Of a stretch of DNA of 64,000 nt, positions 1 through 13,170 are shown piece after piece. The stretch lies in the NCBI GenBank assembly GCA_024449915.1, contig JAMZAV010000807.1, positions 312,501-376,500 on the forward strand, in the 5' to 3' direction. Position 1 is the first letter of the stretch. Each line of letters begins with the position of its first letter. A model generated the notes under the pieces. The model was not told the origin of the DNA, did not search any database, and saw nothing but the letters and a program-made list of their open reading frames with translations. Source of the stretch: Sweltsa coloradensis (taxonomy: Eukaryota > Arthropoda > Insecta > Plecoptera > Chloroperlidae). Made by a program: the position numbers and the translations under genes.

Positions 1-29
1 CTCACCCACTATCATTTATGATTCATAAA

Positions 30-500
30 TGCCTCTTAACACAGGGACCTTCCTCTCCAAACTCAAAAGTGGCCCAAAGTTATACCCCTCAACAAGCAAA
101 CAACCGAGATCCTAACACTTATGGACCAATCTCCTTAACCTCCTTATTCTATAAAGTCTTCGAAAAAACCATGTACACCCGTCTGTCATCCTTTCCTTCT
201 AAGCAAAATATTCTCGAAGCAATCAACACGGTTTACAGAAGGGCAAATCCACCATAACTGCCATCTTCTCATTTCTATCTGCACTATACAAGGCACTCGA
301 ATCATGGTGACCTTGGCTATTGGAATATTCTACGACTTGAGCAAGGCGTTTGATACAATTGATCATGGTATACTTCTCCCAAAACTGGAATTTCTAGGTA
401 CAAGAGGTATAGCCAGTAGATGGATTGCATCATTCCTATATCAGACTGCAGGTCCGAACTTATATCAATATCGACGAAAAGGATACAATTATTACTAAAT
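30..500 (+). pseudogene. LINE reverse transcriptase relic (Jockey-like), broken
   Basis: A fragment of the reverse transcriptase domain of a non-LTR retrotransposon. Frame 3 from about 81 reads KVAQSYTP..., then [20 protein letters not shown], which corresponds to the family motif NYRPISLLPVFSKILEK. Near 224-290 another frame carries [18 protein letters not shown] (family HGFRKGKSTTTAI). From about 325 a third frame reads [19 protein letters not shown], which contains the first catalytic aspartate (DLSKAFD). At least two frameshifts separate these blocks, and nothing recognisable follows 460, so the YADD block is missing. It may continue upstream of the window. The Jockey/CR1-type assignment rests on motif wording and is not certain to clade level. 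Confidence 0.85.
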
Positions 501-1494
501 TCCACTAACATCCCTTATGCTTTGTCTGTGTAGTTGACTAAAGACTGTATTGTCGAGTTCATCAGGAGATGCTATGGCTCTAAAGGCATCTACTGTCTTC
601 TCGTTTCTAAACGCGTTCCTGGCTGTGCGTTTTCCCTTTGAAGCAAAAAACGACAGTGTGTCACTGCCTATAAACATGGGAAAGCCACTAAAGGCACCTT
701 ATTTAGCCGTGCAATGGTATGTACAGCTATGTGATGACGATGAGGGCCGCAGCCAAACAGTATCCATAGTTCGCTTTGGCCTAAGAACTCCAAGGTGTGG
801 AAGAAGGAGACCGAGAGCACAACATCTGTGTCAGAGCTCTGGATCAACACTGTTTTTGGATTGATGCTCTTTACTAACAAACCGAACCTAGCCACGAACT
901 TCCTGATTCTAAACAATAAAAACAGCATAGAACCTGGTTCGGGAGGTCCTGACGATGAACGCCTTGCCCTCGTGAGTCGCGAATCGCATTCTTAACACTG
1001 TTTGGAGAGTACAATCTCACAAGTTATGACAAGCCACCTTTGCTCCAAGATTCTCAGCTCAGCCCATAAAAACCATACCGCATGTAGGCCTAGCTGAAAA
1101 AGCTCATTTGGAGCTAATGTTTTCAAGTATCTCAACTACTGTAAATGAGATTTCCCACCAACACGCATTTCACCATTGTGACAAATAGAAGAAGGGCAAT
1201 GCTCAATTTCAAAGAACGTCTATTTGAATACTAGGGAAACGCCAAAGTCGTTGTTAAACGAGTGAGTTAGCCAAGTGTTTTGACTTCTAAAACCGGACCG
1301 TCTGGTCACCTTACAGGAACTCACTCTGCTTGCCACAATAATTATTTAAATTGAACATTCAAAATGCGAATCGTATTCAAAACGTATTAGCGTGAAACAT
1401 TAACAAATTTCCAAGAAAAAACAAAATCACCTAATTTTTATTTCCCATTTAACACCCCTCAAAAATAATATGTGGGTGTAAAAATATAAAAAAG
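501..1494. other. Unassigned, no recognisable feature
   Basis: Short open frames occur on both strands here, for example 795-995 plus, but none has a motif, start context or length that I can support as a gene. Base composition is more balanced than in the neighbouring AT-rich DNA, so a decayed element or exon is possible. Confidence 0.4.
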
Positions 1495-1497
1495 TTA

Positions 1498-1570
1498 GAA
1501 CTGACGGGTATCGAACCCATCCATCCGTGCGGTAGGCTAAATGGTTACCACTAGGCCATGCAGGCCACGT
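1498..1570 (-). repeat. tRNA-like sequence (SINE head or tRNA pseudogene)
   Basis: Read on the minus strand it has an A-box-like TGGCCTAGTGGTAACC and a B-box-like GGTTCGATACC at tRNA spacing, with a T-arm ATGGG/CCCGT. A clean acceptor stem does not form, so this is more likely the head of a SINE or a tRNA relic than a working tRNA gene. Confidence 0.4.
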
Positions 1571-2065
1571 CAACTTCATCCCGCTAACTGCTACGAAACA
1601 AATGCCATTGATCACATTTTTATTTATTGTAGGCTTAAATCGCAATGGGTCTAGTAAACTCGTACCGGATGTATAAAAAGTCTTGTGCTTAATTGTTGTT
1701 GCTCCCGCAACACTTTAATCTTCTTGCCTTGGATTGGGTTCTTTTTAGATACAACATATTGGTCAGACATCTTTGGATAGGATCGAAAAAGGATTTTTAC
1801 TTCTCCTGCCCTCTCTTTTCTAGGTCCTTGGAACATTACTTTGCCCTTTTGCTCAGCGCCGTAAAGTGCGGCGACGCTTTCGTCCACCATGACTTTGTCG
1901 CTACTTGTTTGATAAGTTACATGCACTTGTGCAGAAATAGATTATTACATCGCAAGAAACTGTCCTTTAATAATGCAGCACATTTTTCCATGAACTTATG
2001 ATGGAAGCTTGCATATTGTTCGTGGCGTGTGTCAACTAACAGTGCCACCGTCAGTCTCATCTAAA
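1571..2065. other. Unassigned
   Basis: Open frames overlap on both strands (1651-1926 minus, 1693-2001 plus). Neither resembles a family I know. No repeat structure was seen. Confidence 0.35.
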
Positions 2066-2692
2066 CTAGGAAGCTTCGCAAACGATTTTTCAGGCGCGTT
2101 GTTGGATGAGCGTAATTGGTGCATTGAGCTGCCATGTGTTATGCGGTTTTTCTATTGTTCTGTGGAAAAAATCATTACTAAGTTGAAGATGTTTTTAAAT
2201 TAAATTAAATTAAATAAAAAATTTACTTTAATTTTTAATTTTTTTTAAATTCATCGTAATTTTTAAAAGAGAAAACAATCGTAAAATTGCGATTTCTATA
2301 AGAAATAATTATTCGATTGCGCTCAAATTTAACACTAATAAATAAATTAATAAAATTTAAGGTTCTGTGAAAAAAATCATTACAATCGGATAAAGCATGT
2401 AGGCCTAGGTGATGGTGGTCGAAAGAATTTTTTTTAAATCGAAAAAAATCGTAAAATTGCGATTTTTATGAGAAATAATTTTCCGATTGCGCTCAAAAAC
2501 GTGGCAGTTCTAATTTCAAAGATTTCGAAGGCGTCCAGGAAATTTCATCGCATTTGGAGTATCGGTTTAGCCGGAATCGTGTGGACAAACACACAAAAAT
2601 ACAGAAAGAAAAAAAAAGAATAAAAAACAATCCGGATTTTTTTTTCAGTGTAGTGAAATGGAATCTTCGCTTCGCTCGCTACGCTCATCCAA
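2066..2692 (-). mobile_element. HINE-like element, subfamily A, copy 1
   Basis: A non-autonomous, probably rolling-circle element, given here as the reference for the family. On the minus strand it starts at TGGATGAGCGTAGCGAGCG, followed by GAATCTTCGCTTC-type sequence and the CACTACACTGGAG segment. It then has a 5' module (TCGAAATCTCTGAACTTAGA) and core units of about 160 bp containing AATCGCAATTTTACGA and CATGCTTTATCCGATTG. It ends with ACGCTCATCCAACAACGC, a hairpin arm GCGTTTGCGAAGC and CCTAG. CGCTCATCCAA near the 3' end is the inverted copy of the start, a subterminal inverted repeat. The flanks are T before TGGATG and T after CTAG. There is no coding capacity. This copy has about two core units and an AT-rich insertion near 2200-2260. 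Confidence 0.85.
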
Positions 2693-5214
2693 AAATCAGA
2701 GAGCAGCCTGATCACTTCAGGGCCACCTCTTGTCCAGCGTCGAAGAGCTGCAGGATTTTGAGTGAGTCCAATGGCACCACCTTTTCCTTTTACTTCGGTG
2801 TTGTTTTGTTCGTGACCTTGATGTGATCCTGTACGATCGTGAGACGCGTCGCTGCTGTTGCCGGTGGGTGGTGATGCTCACTTAATTGCAATAATTGAAA
2901 AGATTAAGATTGCAGCAGTAAGAGTTACCCGAGTCCAAATTTGGTTATTGACTGGGAAAAGGTAAAAACATTTTCATACCCATCCCAATACCGTTTTTTT
3001 TTTTTTTTCAGCCCCGGGGTTATAATGGTTTTCTTATTACCGGGGAAAAGATTTTTTTTTATTTTTTTGTTTTATTTTAAAAAAAGACCCTTTTTTCATC
3101 GGATCCCAAAATTTTTGAAAAAGTATTTTCAATTTGAACAAAAACAAAAAAAACCTACTTGACGAGCTACAAGACACCTGCAAATGATGATTAGAATTTA
3201 AAAATTTAGATGATTTTTTAATGAATTCTAGCAACGAGAATGTAAACTACAAATGGTGTTTGAGTGAAAAATTTTCTGTGTATTTTTTTTCCCCAATTGA
3301 TAACACTTCAAAAAAAATAAGCACAAAATATTAAACAAATTAAAAAGGGAAACCGATTTTTTTTACCTTTTTAACATTTTTCAACAAAAAATTTCAAACC
3401 CTTTGACCCCCAAAAAAATACACAAAAAAGGGACCCCAAACATGCTTTATGTATCTATTCCCCTCAAAAATTTGGTGCCTCCCGGGTTACCCCCCAATTT
3501 AACCCAAAAATGGGGGGGTTCTGGGGATTTTTCGTTTGTTCTATCATTTTTTTAAAGTTTTTTAACCCGGTGCCGGGGAGAAAGTTTTAAAGGGGAAAAA
3601 TTGTTTACCAACATGCCATTTTAAAATGTTTTGGGTATAAACCCTTTTGTTTTGGGGGAATTTCCAATAGGCCCAATTTCAGGGAAAACTAAAAAGGGGT
3701 TGGGAATTTAAGAATTTGAATTTTTTTCCAAATTAATTTCCCCTTTTTCCCAAAAAATTTGTGAAAATGACTTTCCCAAACCTTTTAAAAAAAGACCACC
3801 AATTTTTTTAAAAAAAAATTTTCCCCCCCCCCTTTTTGTTTTTCCCCCTTACACGCCCCCCATAAACCTGCGAAAAAATGAACTGCGGAAAAAAATCCCT
3901 TTTAATTTACAAAAAAAAAACCGTGTGAAAAAAAGGGTTTTCCCTTGTATCACAAATGGCCACGTTTTTACTCCTACTTACCGGACTAATTGGATGCATC
4001 TTGAATTGTACTTCATCAAGATAGCAAGTGTCATATCAAGGGCGAGTCTATAACGAACTAATAACGAATTGTTTTAAATTTTAAATTCAAAAAATGGAAC
4101 CCCCCCGACTAAAATTTTTTCCCAAGGGTTTTTTTCTTCGTCCTTAATACAAAAGAAAAGGACGGGAAAGTGTTTTAAAATGATCCCCAACACAGCCCCA
4201 AACTTCTGTATCGAATAAATTTTTAGGTAAAAAAAAACTATCATACTAATTACAAAAGCAGGTGTTGTGACAGTTTCTTTTTGGCTTATCTTGATAAAGA
4301 AAAAGTTTAATCTCCGAAATTTATCTAGTAAGTTTAAAAGTTTAAACCCGGGAAAAAAACATTATCTAGATAAAAGTAATGAAAAAATTTAATTATTTTG
4401 GGTTATTTAATTTCCCTTAAAAGAAAAAAATTTATTGCATAAAAAAGCGAATTTTTTAAACCCCTTATGCCGCTATTTTAAAAATAGGCGGATTCTATAA
4501 AAAAACATAAGGGTTGGGTAAATTTAAAACAAGAAAATTTTTTTTTTAAAAAAAGTGTTTTCATTATATTTTTTTAAATTTAAAAATTAAGTACCTATAT
4601 TATCTTAGAAAATATGTTAAAGCTTAAAAAGCTTAGATAAGATAAACTTAATTTTATCTAGTTATTTGAAAAATATAACCAAAAGCTTATCTAGATAAGA
4701 TAATAGATAAATGATTTTATCCCCCCCCCCCAAATGCATTATTTTATAGAAAAGCCCCAACACTGGTAAAAAGTGGAAAAATTATAAACTAAACTATTAT
4801 TAACTAGGAAAACCCCTTTGGGTCCCCCCGGGGGGCGTTGATGGATGGCTTTTTTGTTCGTTTTTTTTTTTTTTGGGACCACTTTTTTTTTTGGGAAGTG
4901 CTTTTTGAATCCCATTGATTTTGATTGTTGTCAATTTCTTTTGTTATTGTTAATTGTTTTTAAAAACCTAAAAAAAACTCATTTTAAAAAACCTTTTAAA
5001 TTTTTTGGGGGATTTTTGGCTAACTTATTAAACTTTTTCTTTAAAAAGGCAATACATCCCCAAAACCTTAATTTTTCGGGGTAAAAAATTAAACGTTGTA
5101 CCCCCAACCCTTTTGGGTCGGGAACGGCCCCAAATGTCCGAAAAATCGCATTTAAAAAGGGGAAAAAAAAAAAAAAATAAAAAAAATTTCATGGGGAAAT
5201 ATTTCTTCGATTGT

Positions 5215-6023
5215 CCCAAAAAAAACGTGGAAAGGCAAAGTTAAAAATTTCGAAGGTCCCCCGGAAAATTTCATTGAAATTGGATTTTGGGTTTTTACCC
5301 GGGAAATGGGTTAACAAACACTCAAAAATAAAAAACAAAAAAAAACAAAAAATCAAAAAAAAAATCGAAAAAATTGCGATTTGTATGAGAAAAAATTTTT
5401 CGATTGCGTTAAAAAAATTTGGCCCTTTTTCTAATTTCAAAATTTCCCCAAAAAGGTCCCCAAAAAATTTTTCTTTGGGGCAATTGGGTATTGGTTTAGC
5501 CGTAATCGTTTTAAAAAATACACAAAAAATAAAAACAAAAACAAAAAAGAAAACCCAAAAAAAAACCCGAAAAAATTGCAAATTTTTTAAGAAAAATAAT
5601 TTTTTATGATTTTTTCGTACTGGGGCAGTTTTTAAGATCAGAGTTTTTTAGAAGGTCTCCAAAAATTTTTATCGAAATTGGAGTATGGGTTTTACCCGGG
5701 AACCCGGGGTTAACAACACAAAAAAAATACAAAAAAAAAACAAAAAAAAATCGAAAAAATCGAAAAATTTGCGTTTTTCCCAAGAGAAAAAATTTTGGAT
5801 CGTTTTTCGTCCCCCCCCGGTGCATTTCTAATTCGGAGTTTTCGAAGGTCTCCAAAAAAATTTCATTGCAATGGGAATTATGGGTTTAGCCAAATTTTTC
5901 CCGGTGTTCCCAGACAAAAAAAATACAAAAAAAAAAAAGAAAAAAAAAAAAAAACTTTCCGGTTTTTTTTTCCCAGTGTGGGTAAAATGGAAAATTTCGC
6001 TTTGGGCTCGTACGCTATCCCTT
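5215..6023 (-). mobile_element. Degraded subfamily A element with amplified 5' module
   Basis: The right end (5970-6023) still matches the element's 5' end: a TTTTTCCCAGTGTGGG-like stretch, then TTTCGCTTTGGGCTCGTACG. The segment that normally occurs once, from the GAAGGTCTCC block to TTTAGCC, recurs near 5239, 5440, 5651 and 5843, which is a spacing of about 200 bp. The 5' module was therefore tandemly multiplied here. The 3' end cannot be found. Confidence 0.5.
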
Positions 6024-7085
6024 TAAATTGGAAACTCGAAATTGATTTCATTCGGGCTAACTATTTAAATTTTAAAAAAACGCCCAAAAAAATTTTTGGG
6101 TCCACCATGCCCGAAAAAAAATTTGTAAAACCCTTGGAAATTTTTTTGCAAAGGTTCCAAATGGGGAAAAAATACCCCATAAAATAACATTGGACGATCT
6201 TTAGCAAATTTGCCCCTTTGCCCTTGGGGGGATTTTTGACCCAAAAACTTGGCCATTACCCTTTGAAGTACTCTATAACCTTTTCCGTAAATCATCTATA
6301 TTTTGTTTTGGGGAAATTTTGGGCAAGGGGTTTCTTAAAAAATATCCCTGATTCCCAAAGAAGGGGTGGGGGATTTTTAAATGCATTTTTTCCCGTGTTT
6401 GAGTGTATATATTTGTGCACAGTTTCAAGACACGATGTTATAAAGGGTCATTTTAGAAGGGGTTGATGTTTTGTATCTATGGGAAAAAAAAAAGAGGCCG
6501 GGTTTTAAAAAACCCGTTTCAAAAGAAATTTCCCAAACCCCAAATTTTTGGGCAAATTTCGGGGTTTTTAAAAAAATCGTGTTAAACCCACAGTTAAAGA
6601 TAAAATTTTTAAATAAGGGTCATTTTAGTGTGTATTATGCTATAACATGGGGTTTTAATTTTTTTTTTTTTGGGGGAATACCCCCTTTTAAAAAAAACAA
6701 AAAAAAAAATTTCGTTTTTTTCCCAGCCCTATACCCCCCCCCAAAAAGTCGTAAAAAACTATTTCATTGGGGGATTTTAAACCCAAACGCCCAAACCCAA
6801 AACCCGACTGGTGTGACCCTTTTACACACTTATTATTATTATTATACTTAAAATTTATGAAATAAATTCAACAAAGGGGAAAAAATGAGAAAAACTCAGT
6901 TTGGGTCCATCTCTTTTCTTATATCTTTGTAGTCATATTGTTTTTTTTGACACTCCGGTTGACAGTCGTGACGCATATGTGAACGTCAAACATTTAATTG
7001 AGATTTAACTAATTCTTAATCTATTTTCTGTAAGTTACAGGTATTTCGTTTGGGCCAAAAACTTTTTTAATTTATGGGCATTAGG

Positions 7086-8450
7086 TTATGTGAAAAAAAT
7101 GTTATGACAACGTTTGAGTTTTCCCAACTTATAGGTTAAAAAATAATGCTTCCCAAAAGTGATACAACCGGGGAAAATCAAAAAATGAAACTTCAATGGG
7201 CAAGGTTGTTTTTTGCAAGTGCAATCGACAACCCTCGAACGAGCGTAGAAACTTATAAAAACCTGGGGAAAAAAGTAGCTAACGATAATAGCACACGTTA
7301 AAAATGAACAGGGGAATGTAAAACTTTTGCCACCCGATCCGGGTCCGGCACCACCCATAACAAACAACATCCCATAACCCCCCATCGAGGCGGCAATCAC
7401 GATGCAGGGTTTTAAAGGGGTCCTCGGGGCCCGGCGTCGTGAGGGAGGCACTGGGCAGGCTTCAGAACAAACTTACGTGCTTCCATTTTTTAAATTTGTC
7501 GAAAAAAATTAAAACCACCGGGGGGGAAAGGGGGTATTACCGGGGGCCCCCGTTTCCCAAACTGGCTACGTTTTTTTTTTCGGCATGCGCAAAATTGGTT
7601 CAAATGTGGCAGAATAATGTGAGAAATGCCCAGAAATAGGTACCATAAAAAACCCAACCAAAAAGTGTAACCAGTTGGCAGTGAGCCCAGTGTAATACTC
7701 CGTTCAACGCCGTCTCATTTTTTAAAAAGGAAAGCGCTACTATCATTTTAGAATCCCCCTGCATGCCCCTATGTGGTTTTCGGGCCGAAACCGGGGCGAA
7801 AAAAGACGAACATGGTTTGAAAATCTACGAAAAGTGAAAAAAATGAAGATATTTTTTGGAAGTGATCTGTTAAATGTTGTGACGAAAAAGGAAAATGTTC
7901 CCTTAGAAAAAAAACGTAGTTTTACGTCCGAGCAGCATTAAGGAACGACCCCCGGGAAAGGGCACGGGGAGATACTCGTTACGTCCACCCCGGGCCCTTT
8001 ATGACGACGACATGAGAAAAGTGAAGAGGGGCCCAAAGTTTTAAAAAAAGGGGGCCCACCCCGATTCGGTTTATCCACGGGCACGGGTACACTATGTTTT
8101 CAGATTGTCAAAAATTTAATAAAAATTTTTTATTTCCCGGGTTGGCAAATAAAAACAAAACAAAAAAAACATTTTTTTTTTGGGAAATGCAAGGTAAAGG
8201 GTTAATTTAAGGAATTGGCCCACATTTTCAAACATAAAAATTTCCCCGAGAACGCAGTTTCCCCTTTTGGGGCCCGGGTCGACTTGTTAAACGGGCTCGT
8301 CGTCTTCAGGCGGGAAACCCCCAAACCCCAATTTTCCATGACCGTCCATTTATGTGTTGATGCTGGGGGAAGGTGCTGCTGGATGAAAGGGGTGGCCCCT
8401 TTTTGGAAAGGGGGGGTGCTTTGACCACCGCCGACCCGGGCGCTCGCCAA
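7086..8450. other. GC-richer patch inside the degraded stretch, unassigned
   Basis: This part is richer in G and C than its surroundings and holds a 121-codon open frame on the minus strand (7086-7451) plus short opposed frames at 8202-8450. The translations show no motif I recognise. Given the surrounding error pattern I do not call a gene, though a decayed exon cannot be excluded. Confidence 0.25.
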
Positions 8451-9144
8451 CTAATGACTCCGAACTCCGATGGGCCCCTGCCTTAAATTTACCCCCCCCC
8501 CCCCCCCCCACTCTTTTCTCTAACTCACAAGTGGGGACGGTTTTTTGAAAATAACCTATATTTCTATTTTGGGTTTCTTTTGTCTTTGTTTATCCCTTTG
8601 AGCACGTCCCAAAAAGTTACAGGACGAAGCTATGATTATGTCACATTCCCAAAATTTCCGTGGTGACTATGTTTACTTATAAATGCATAACGAATTTTCC
8701 CCGCAAACAAAAATGAAGTCTTGATGTTATCTTTAAGAGGGTTTACTGTTTAATTTTAATTCCCCGATAAACCTCAGGGGGGCACTAATGATTTACTATG
8801 ATTAAAAAAAGATTTTCCCTTTAGTTTTTCCCAAAATTTCCCCCCTATACGGTTTTGTAATGATATCATTAGAAGGCATTTTTTTTTGATTTTTTAGGGG
8901 GGTTTTTTTTTTTGGCGTCCGGGAAAATATAAACAAAATGAATCCTTATTATGTCAAAAGAATCACGGTCCGGGGAAACAAAAATAGCGCGAATTTGTAG
9001 CCACGCAATAAACCCCCCAATGGGAAAAAAATTTTAAAAAAAGTAATTTTTTCCTCCGAATTTTCGAAAATTGGTTTTGACTGGCAGAGTACCACGGTTT
9101 CCCGACGACCCCGTTTTAAAAAATCACACCCTCTAAATTATATC

Positions 9145-9225
9145 GCCAAGAACCGGGGCTAGAACCCGGAACTCCCGCCCCCATAGTCGAACGCCTTCTC
9201 CACCGGACACGGTGCCCGGGGTTGG
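9145..9225 (-). repeat. tRNA-like sequence in degraded stretch
   Basis: On the minus strand it has GGTGGAGAAGGCGTTCGACT (A-box region) and CCGGGTTCTAGCCCCGG (T-arm and B-box region) at tRNA-like spacing. It is probably a SINE head or tRNA relic. Confidence 0.4.
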
Positions 9226-10499
9226 GTCCTCGCCGCGTTTCCCCGGGATATAGGTGGAGCCCGGCGCGAGGGTTTTGCGGCGTGTTCGCGCGCCTTACAA
9301 ACATTGTGAATTCGTGTGGGTTTTTACATTTTTTTGGCCCCCTTTTCTAAGTATTAATTATTTAAAGTATTTATTACTTTATGTTTCAGTTCATTTTCCT
9401 TTTTTTTGGTTTGAAAAAGTTGGGAGCAAAAAATTTAGAAAATCTGCAATTTTTCGAAAAACTTACAATTAGTTTTTTTTTTTATGCCCCAAAAAAAAAG
9501 TTTTTCCCTTTAAAATAAAATCCCCTTAAATTTGAATGTGATCATTGGGATAGGGTAGGCCTACAAAATAAAAAAACATATTGTATCAATCAAAGATTTC
9601 AAAAAAATGTTAAAGACTTTTGCAAATTTGGGAAAAAATATCTTTAAACATCTTGAAAGGATCATAAATTATGTTTAAAAAGTTGAAAAAAACAAAATAA
9701 ATACCCACTTTAACGTTTTTTAATCATGAAAGTATTATTCCGGGAAAGTGCACCCAAAAAATTTTTTATTTACCAGAATAAATTTAATTTAACAGTGATG
9801 GGTGAAAAATGGGAAAAAACATAAAAAAAATTACATCCCGGGGATTTTTTATGGGTTTGATATAACTGGGGTTAAGCCCCAATTTGTTAAATTTTTGTTC
9901 CCCACCCAATGGAAAAAAACGGTTTTTTAAAACCCGAAAATTTTGGTAATGTCGGGAGGCCTACTTTTCATTTTTTTTTAAAATAAAAAGTTGAGTGGGG
10001 GGGGTTTTTGGGAAAAAGCGCTTTTAAGCCTTTTTTTCTAAAAGTAAAAATTGGGTTTTGGGTTTTTTTTTTGGGTTTTTTTCGAGTAAGGACGCGTCAA
10101 ACCCTTAGGTCATAAAAGCACCACTCTAACCTAGAGGGGGGGGGGGGGGAAGGAAAGGGGGCCCCTGTGGTCAGAAAAACCCGCCACGGGGCGGGGGGTA
10201 AAAGGGGGGGGAAAGGGGTTCTCCGTTTGCGGTGTCATTTTCTTGGGCTTCGGGAATCCCTGCACAACTTTGCCCCTGTGTGTTTACACGATTTCACCCC
10301 CCTTTATACAAATCCTAATCCTAACATTTAAAACCCGGGGAGGTTTCGAAATCTTTTCCGTTTTAAAACGCCTAAAACTCCCAATACTAATCTTAAACCC
10401 CCTTTTTAAATAACGTTTAGTAAAATTTTTATTTGTTGGGAATCGACTATTACGTGTATAAAAAATTGGTATGACGTTTGCGAAACCCAACAAGATTCC

Positions 10500-11309
10500 C
10501 TTTAATACACTGGAGGAAAAAAAAAGGAATGTTTTTTTTCTTTCTTTCTTTCTTTCTCTCTTTTTTTTTCTTTTTTTTACTTTTGGGCTGTTTTTTAAGA
10601 AAGGGTTCCCCCGGGTAAACCGATACTCCAATTTTTTTTTAAATTAAAATTTCCCCCCAAAAATTTGAACTGCCCGTTTTTGAGCGCAACGAAAATAATT
10701 TTTCATTAAAATCGCATTTTTAAAGATATTTTTTTTGATTTTTTAAAAAAATTTTTTGACTTATAACCCCCTACTGCTTTATCCCAAATTTTAATGATTT
10801 TTTCACAGAACCCATTTTATTTAAATTTTTTATATTAATAATTTTGTGAAAATTTTTTGCGGGAATTTTAAAAAAAATATTTCTTATGAAAATAGCAATT
10901 TTAAAGATTTTTTTAAAAAATTTTTAAAAAACTTCGACTTAAAAAACCTATATGCTTTAACGATTTTAATGATTTTTTCACAGAAATTTTTTTATAAATT
11001 TTTATATTGTTGTGACATTTTAGGGGCGATCGAAAAATAAATTTCTTTTTAAAAAAACGCAATTTTCGGGTTTTTTCGTTTAAAATAAAATTTTCGACTT
11101 AAACACCTAAAATGCCCTTTAAACCCCATTGTAAGATATTTTTTCAGAACCTTAATTTTTTACATTTTATATATTTGTGAAAAATTTTAGCGCAAACGAA
11201 TAATAATTTCTTTTGAAAAAAAACAATTTTAACGCTTTTTTTTTGTTTAAAAAAAATACGCTTATCCAAAAAAACGCGCCTGAAAAAAACGTTTTTGAAA
11301 TTTCTTGAT
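10500..11309 (+). mobile_element. Degraded subfamily A element, copy 3
   Basis: The left end holds AATACACTGGAGGAAAAAAA, the segment just inside the 5' end. Core units with ATAACCCCCTACTGCTTTAT-type sequence follow. At 11261-11309 comes CGCTTATCCAAAAAAACGCG and CCTGAAAAAAACGT, the corrupted subterminal repeat and hairpin. The outermost 5' bases are unrecognisable. Confidence 0.6.
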
Positions 11310-11761
11310 TTCCCGGGTTCACACATTCATAAAAATTAAAATATTTATTTTTAGAGGCCTACACAAAATACTAACTGAGCAAGTCATTCGGAAATTGTTT
11401 TCAAAAATTTAAAAAAAATATAATTCATGATCTTGTTAGTATCCCGGAAAAATACACACAAAATTACTGAAACAGCTGCCTAAAAAATTTTTAATGGAAG
11501 CCCCAAAAAATGAAAAAAAGTGCCCTAAAAAAAGTAAGTTTTTTTTTCTTTAAATGAAAAAAATAATGATATCGTTTAAAGTTGTCAAAAAAATCAAAGT
11601 AAAAACAAATATTTCCCCCGTTCGAAAAAACATCGGGGAAAAATTCCCTTTAAAATTTCACTTAAGACAGCCCAAAAATTATAGATCAAACTAAAATATT
11701 CCAAAAAAAAAAAACCCTTTTATGTGGGTGCATAATAATTAATATCTTTGGAATACTTATT

Positions 11762-12578
11762 TCTTTGGGAAACTTCGCAAAAAAATTTTTTAAGGGGAGG
11801 ATGAGCGTATATTTTTTTAAAAAAAAAAAAAGCGTAAAATTTTCGATCTTCGAGAAAAAATTTTTTTTGATTGCGCCATTTTTACACAAAAATATAAAAT
11901 TCATATAATTAAGGTTTTGTAAAAAAATCATCACAAACTTTATAAAGCATGTAGGTTTTTAAAAATCAAAGAAATTTTTTTTTTTAAACGAAAAAAAGCG
12001 TAAAAATTGCAATTTTCATGAGAAAAAATTTTCAATCGCGCCCCAAATTTTACAAATAAAATATTAATTCCAAAAAAATTAAAATGTGTAAAAAATCAAC
12101 CCCCCTTTAATACGCTGTAGGGGGTAATAAATTGAAGGGAAAGTTTTTAAAAAATTTAAAAAACGTAAAAAAATTTCAAATTTTTTAAGAAATTTTTTTT
12201 TCGATTTGGGCTAAAATTTTTCAGAAATTTTTTATTTGTAAATTTAAAGGTTTTTATTAAAAAAACATTACAATCGGATAAAATATGTAGGTGATATAAA
12301 AATGGGAAAAAATGTTTCAAAAATAAATAAAAAAAGTAAAAAATTTTTCTTGGAAAAATAGGTTTTTTGGGGGGGGGGCGCTTAAAAAAAGGGGGGCAGT
12401 TTTTAAATTCAGAGGGTTCGAAAGACTCCAAAAAATTTTATCGCAATTTGAGTTTTGGTTTTTGCCGGAAACGTTTTTAACAAAATGCAAAAATACAAAA
12501 AAAAAAAAAGAAAAAAAAACATTCCGGGTTTTTTTCCCAGTGTAGTGAAATTTGGAAAACTTTGCTACGCTCATCCAA
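11762..12578 (-). mobile_element. Degraded subfamily A element, copy 4
   Basis: It begins with AAACTTCGCAAAAAAATTTT and GGATGAGCGTA (3' end, inverted), passes three corrupted core units, and ends TTGCTACGCTCATCCAA at 12578. Copies 3 and 4 lie tail-to-tail about 450 bp apart. Confidence 0.65.
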
Positions 12579-12599
12579 TTATGACATTATTACAAAAAA

Positions 12600-13170
12600 A
12601 AATTTTATCATCCAGTGATTTTTAAAAAAATTTCTTAGGATGTCAGTTAAAAATACAATCAGGGACGTGTCTCGTAATGGCATCGGGAAAAATGTCTTTA
12701 AAATTTAAACAAGGGAAAACTTTAATTTTAAGGAATTTAAACGAAAAATTGAAATAAAATTAAAGTGTGTATGGGTTTAAAAAAGATTAATTTTTCATAA
12801 TGTTTACAAAAACCATTAAATTTCTAAAAAAAAAAGTATCAAAATAATGATTTCAAAAAAATGTTCTTAAAAAAAAGTTTAGTTAAAGATATTTTCTGCA
12901 TGTGTCTCGTAATGACATCGGGAAAAATTTTTTAGAAAATCATTTATTTAAAAGCTTATATTAATGGGAAAACTGAAAAATACAAAATAAATTACGTGTG
13001 TGTACGTCTTAAAAGATTAATATCAGAAATGGGTTTTTAAAAACCATTTTTATAAAAAAAAATTGTATCAAATATGATTTCAAAAAAAATGTTCATTTTG
13101 GGAAAATCAGTTTAAAGATGTAGCTGCGGTGTCTCGTAATGAAAATCGGAAGTATCTTTTAGTATTTTTT
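12600..13170 (+). repeat. Tandem repeat, unit about 230 bp, three copies
   Basis: TGTCTCGTAATG recurs at 12668, 12903 and 13130. The first two are followed by a CATCGGGAAAAA-type stretch and the third by a diverged one. A TTAAAGATNTTTT block precedes the second and third, and GATTTCAAAAAAATG-type sequence lies within the units. Period is about 227-235 bp. Sequence quality is poor, so copy boundaries are approximate. Confidence 0.55.

Noticed and set aside
2066..2692. Terminal-inverted-repeat (cut-and-paste) transposon
   Set aside because: The inverted copy of the 5' end is internal to the 3' end, no target duplication is visible, and a hairpin plus CTAG end follows, which fits rolling-circle elements better.
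7086..7451. 121-codon minus frame in the degraded stretch
   Set aside because: No recognisable motif, and the sequence quality there makes any frame unreliable.
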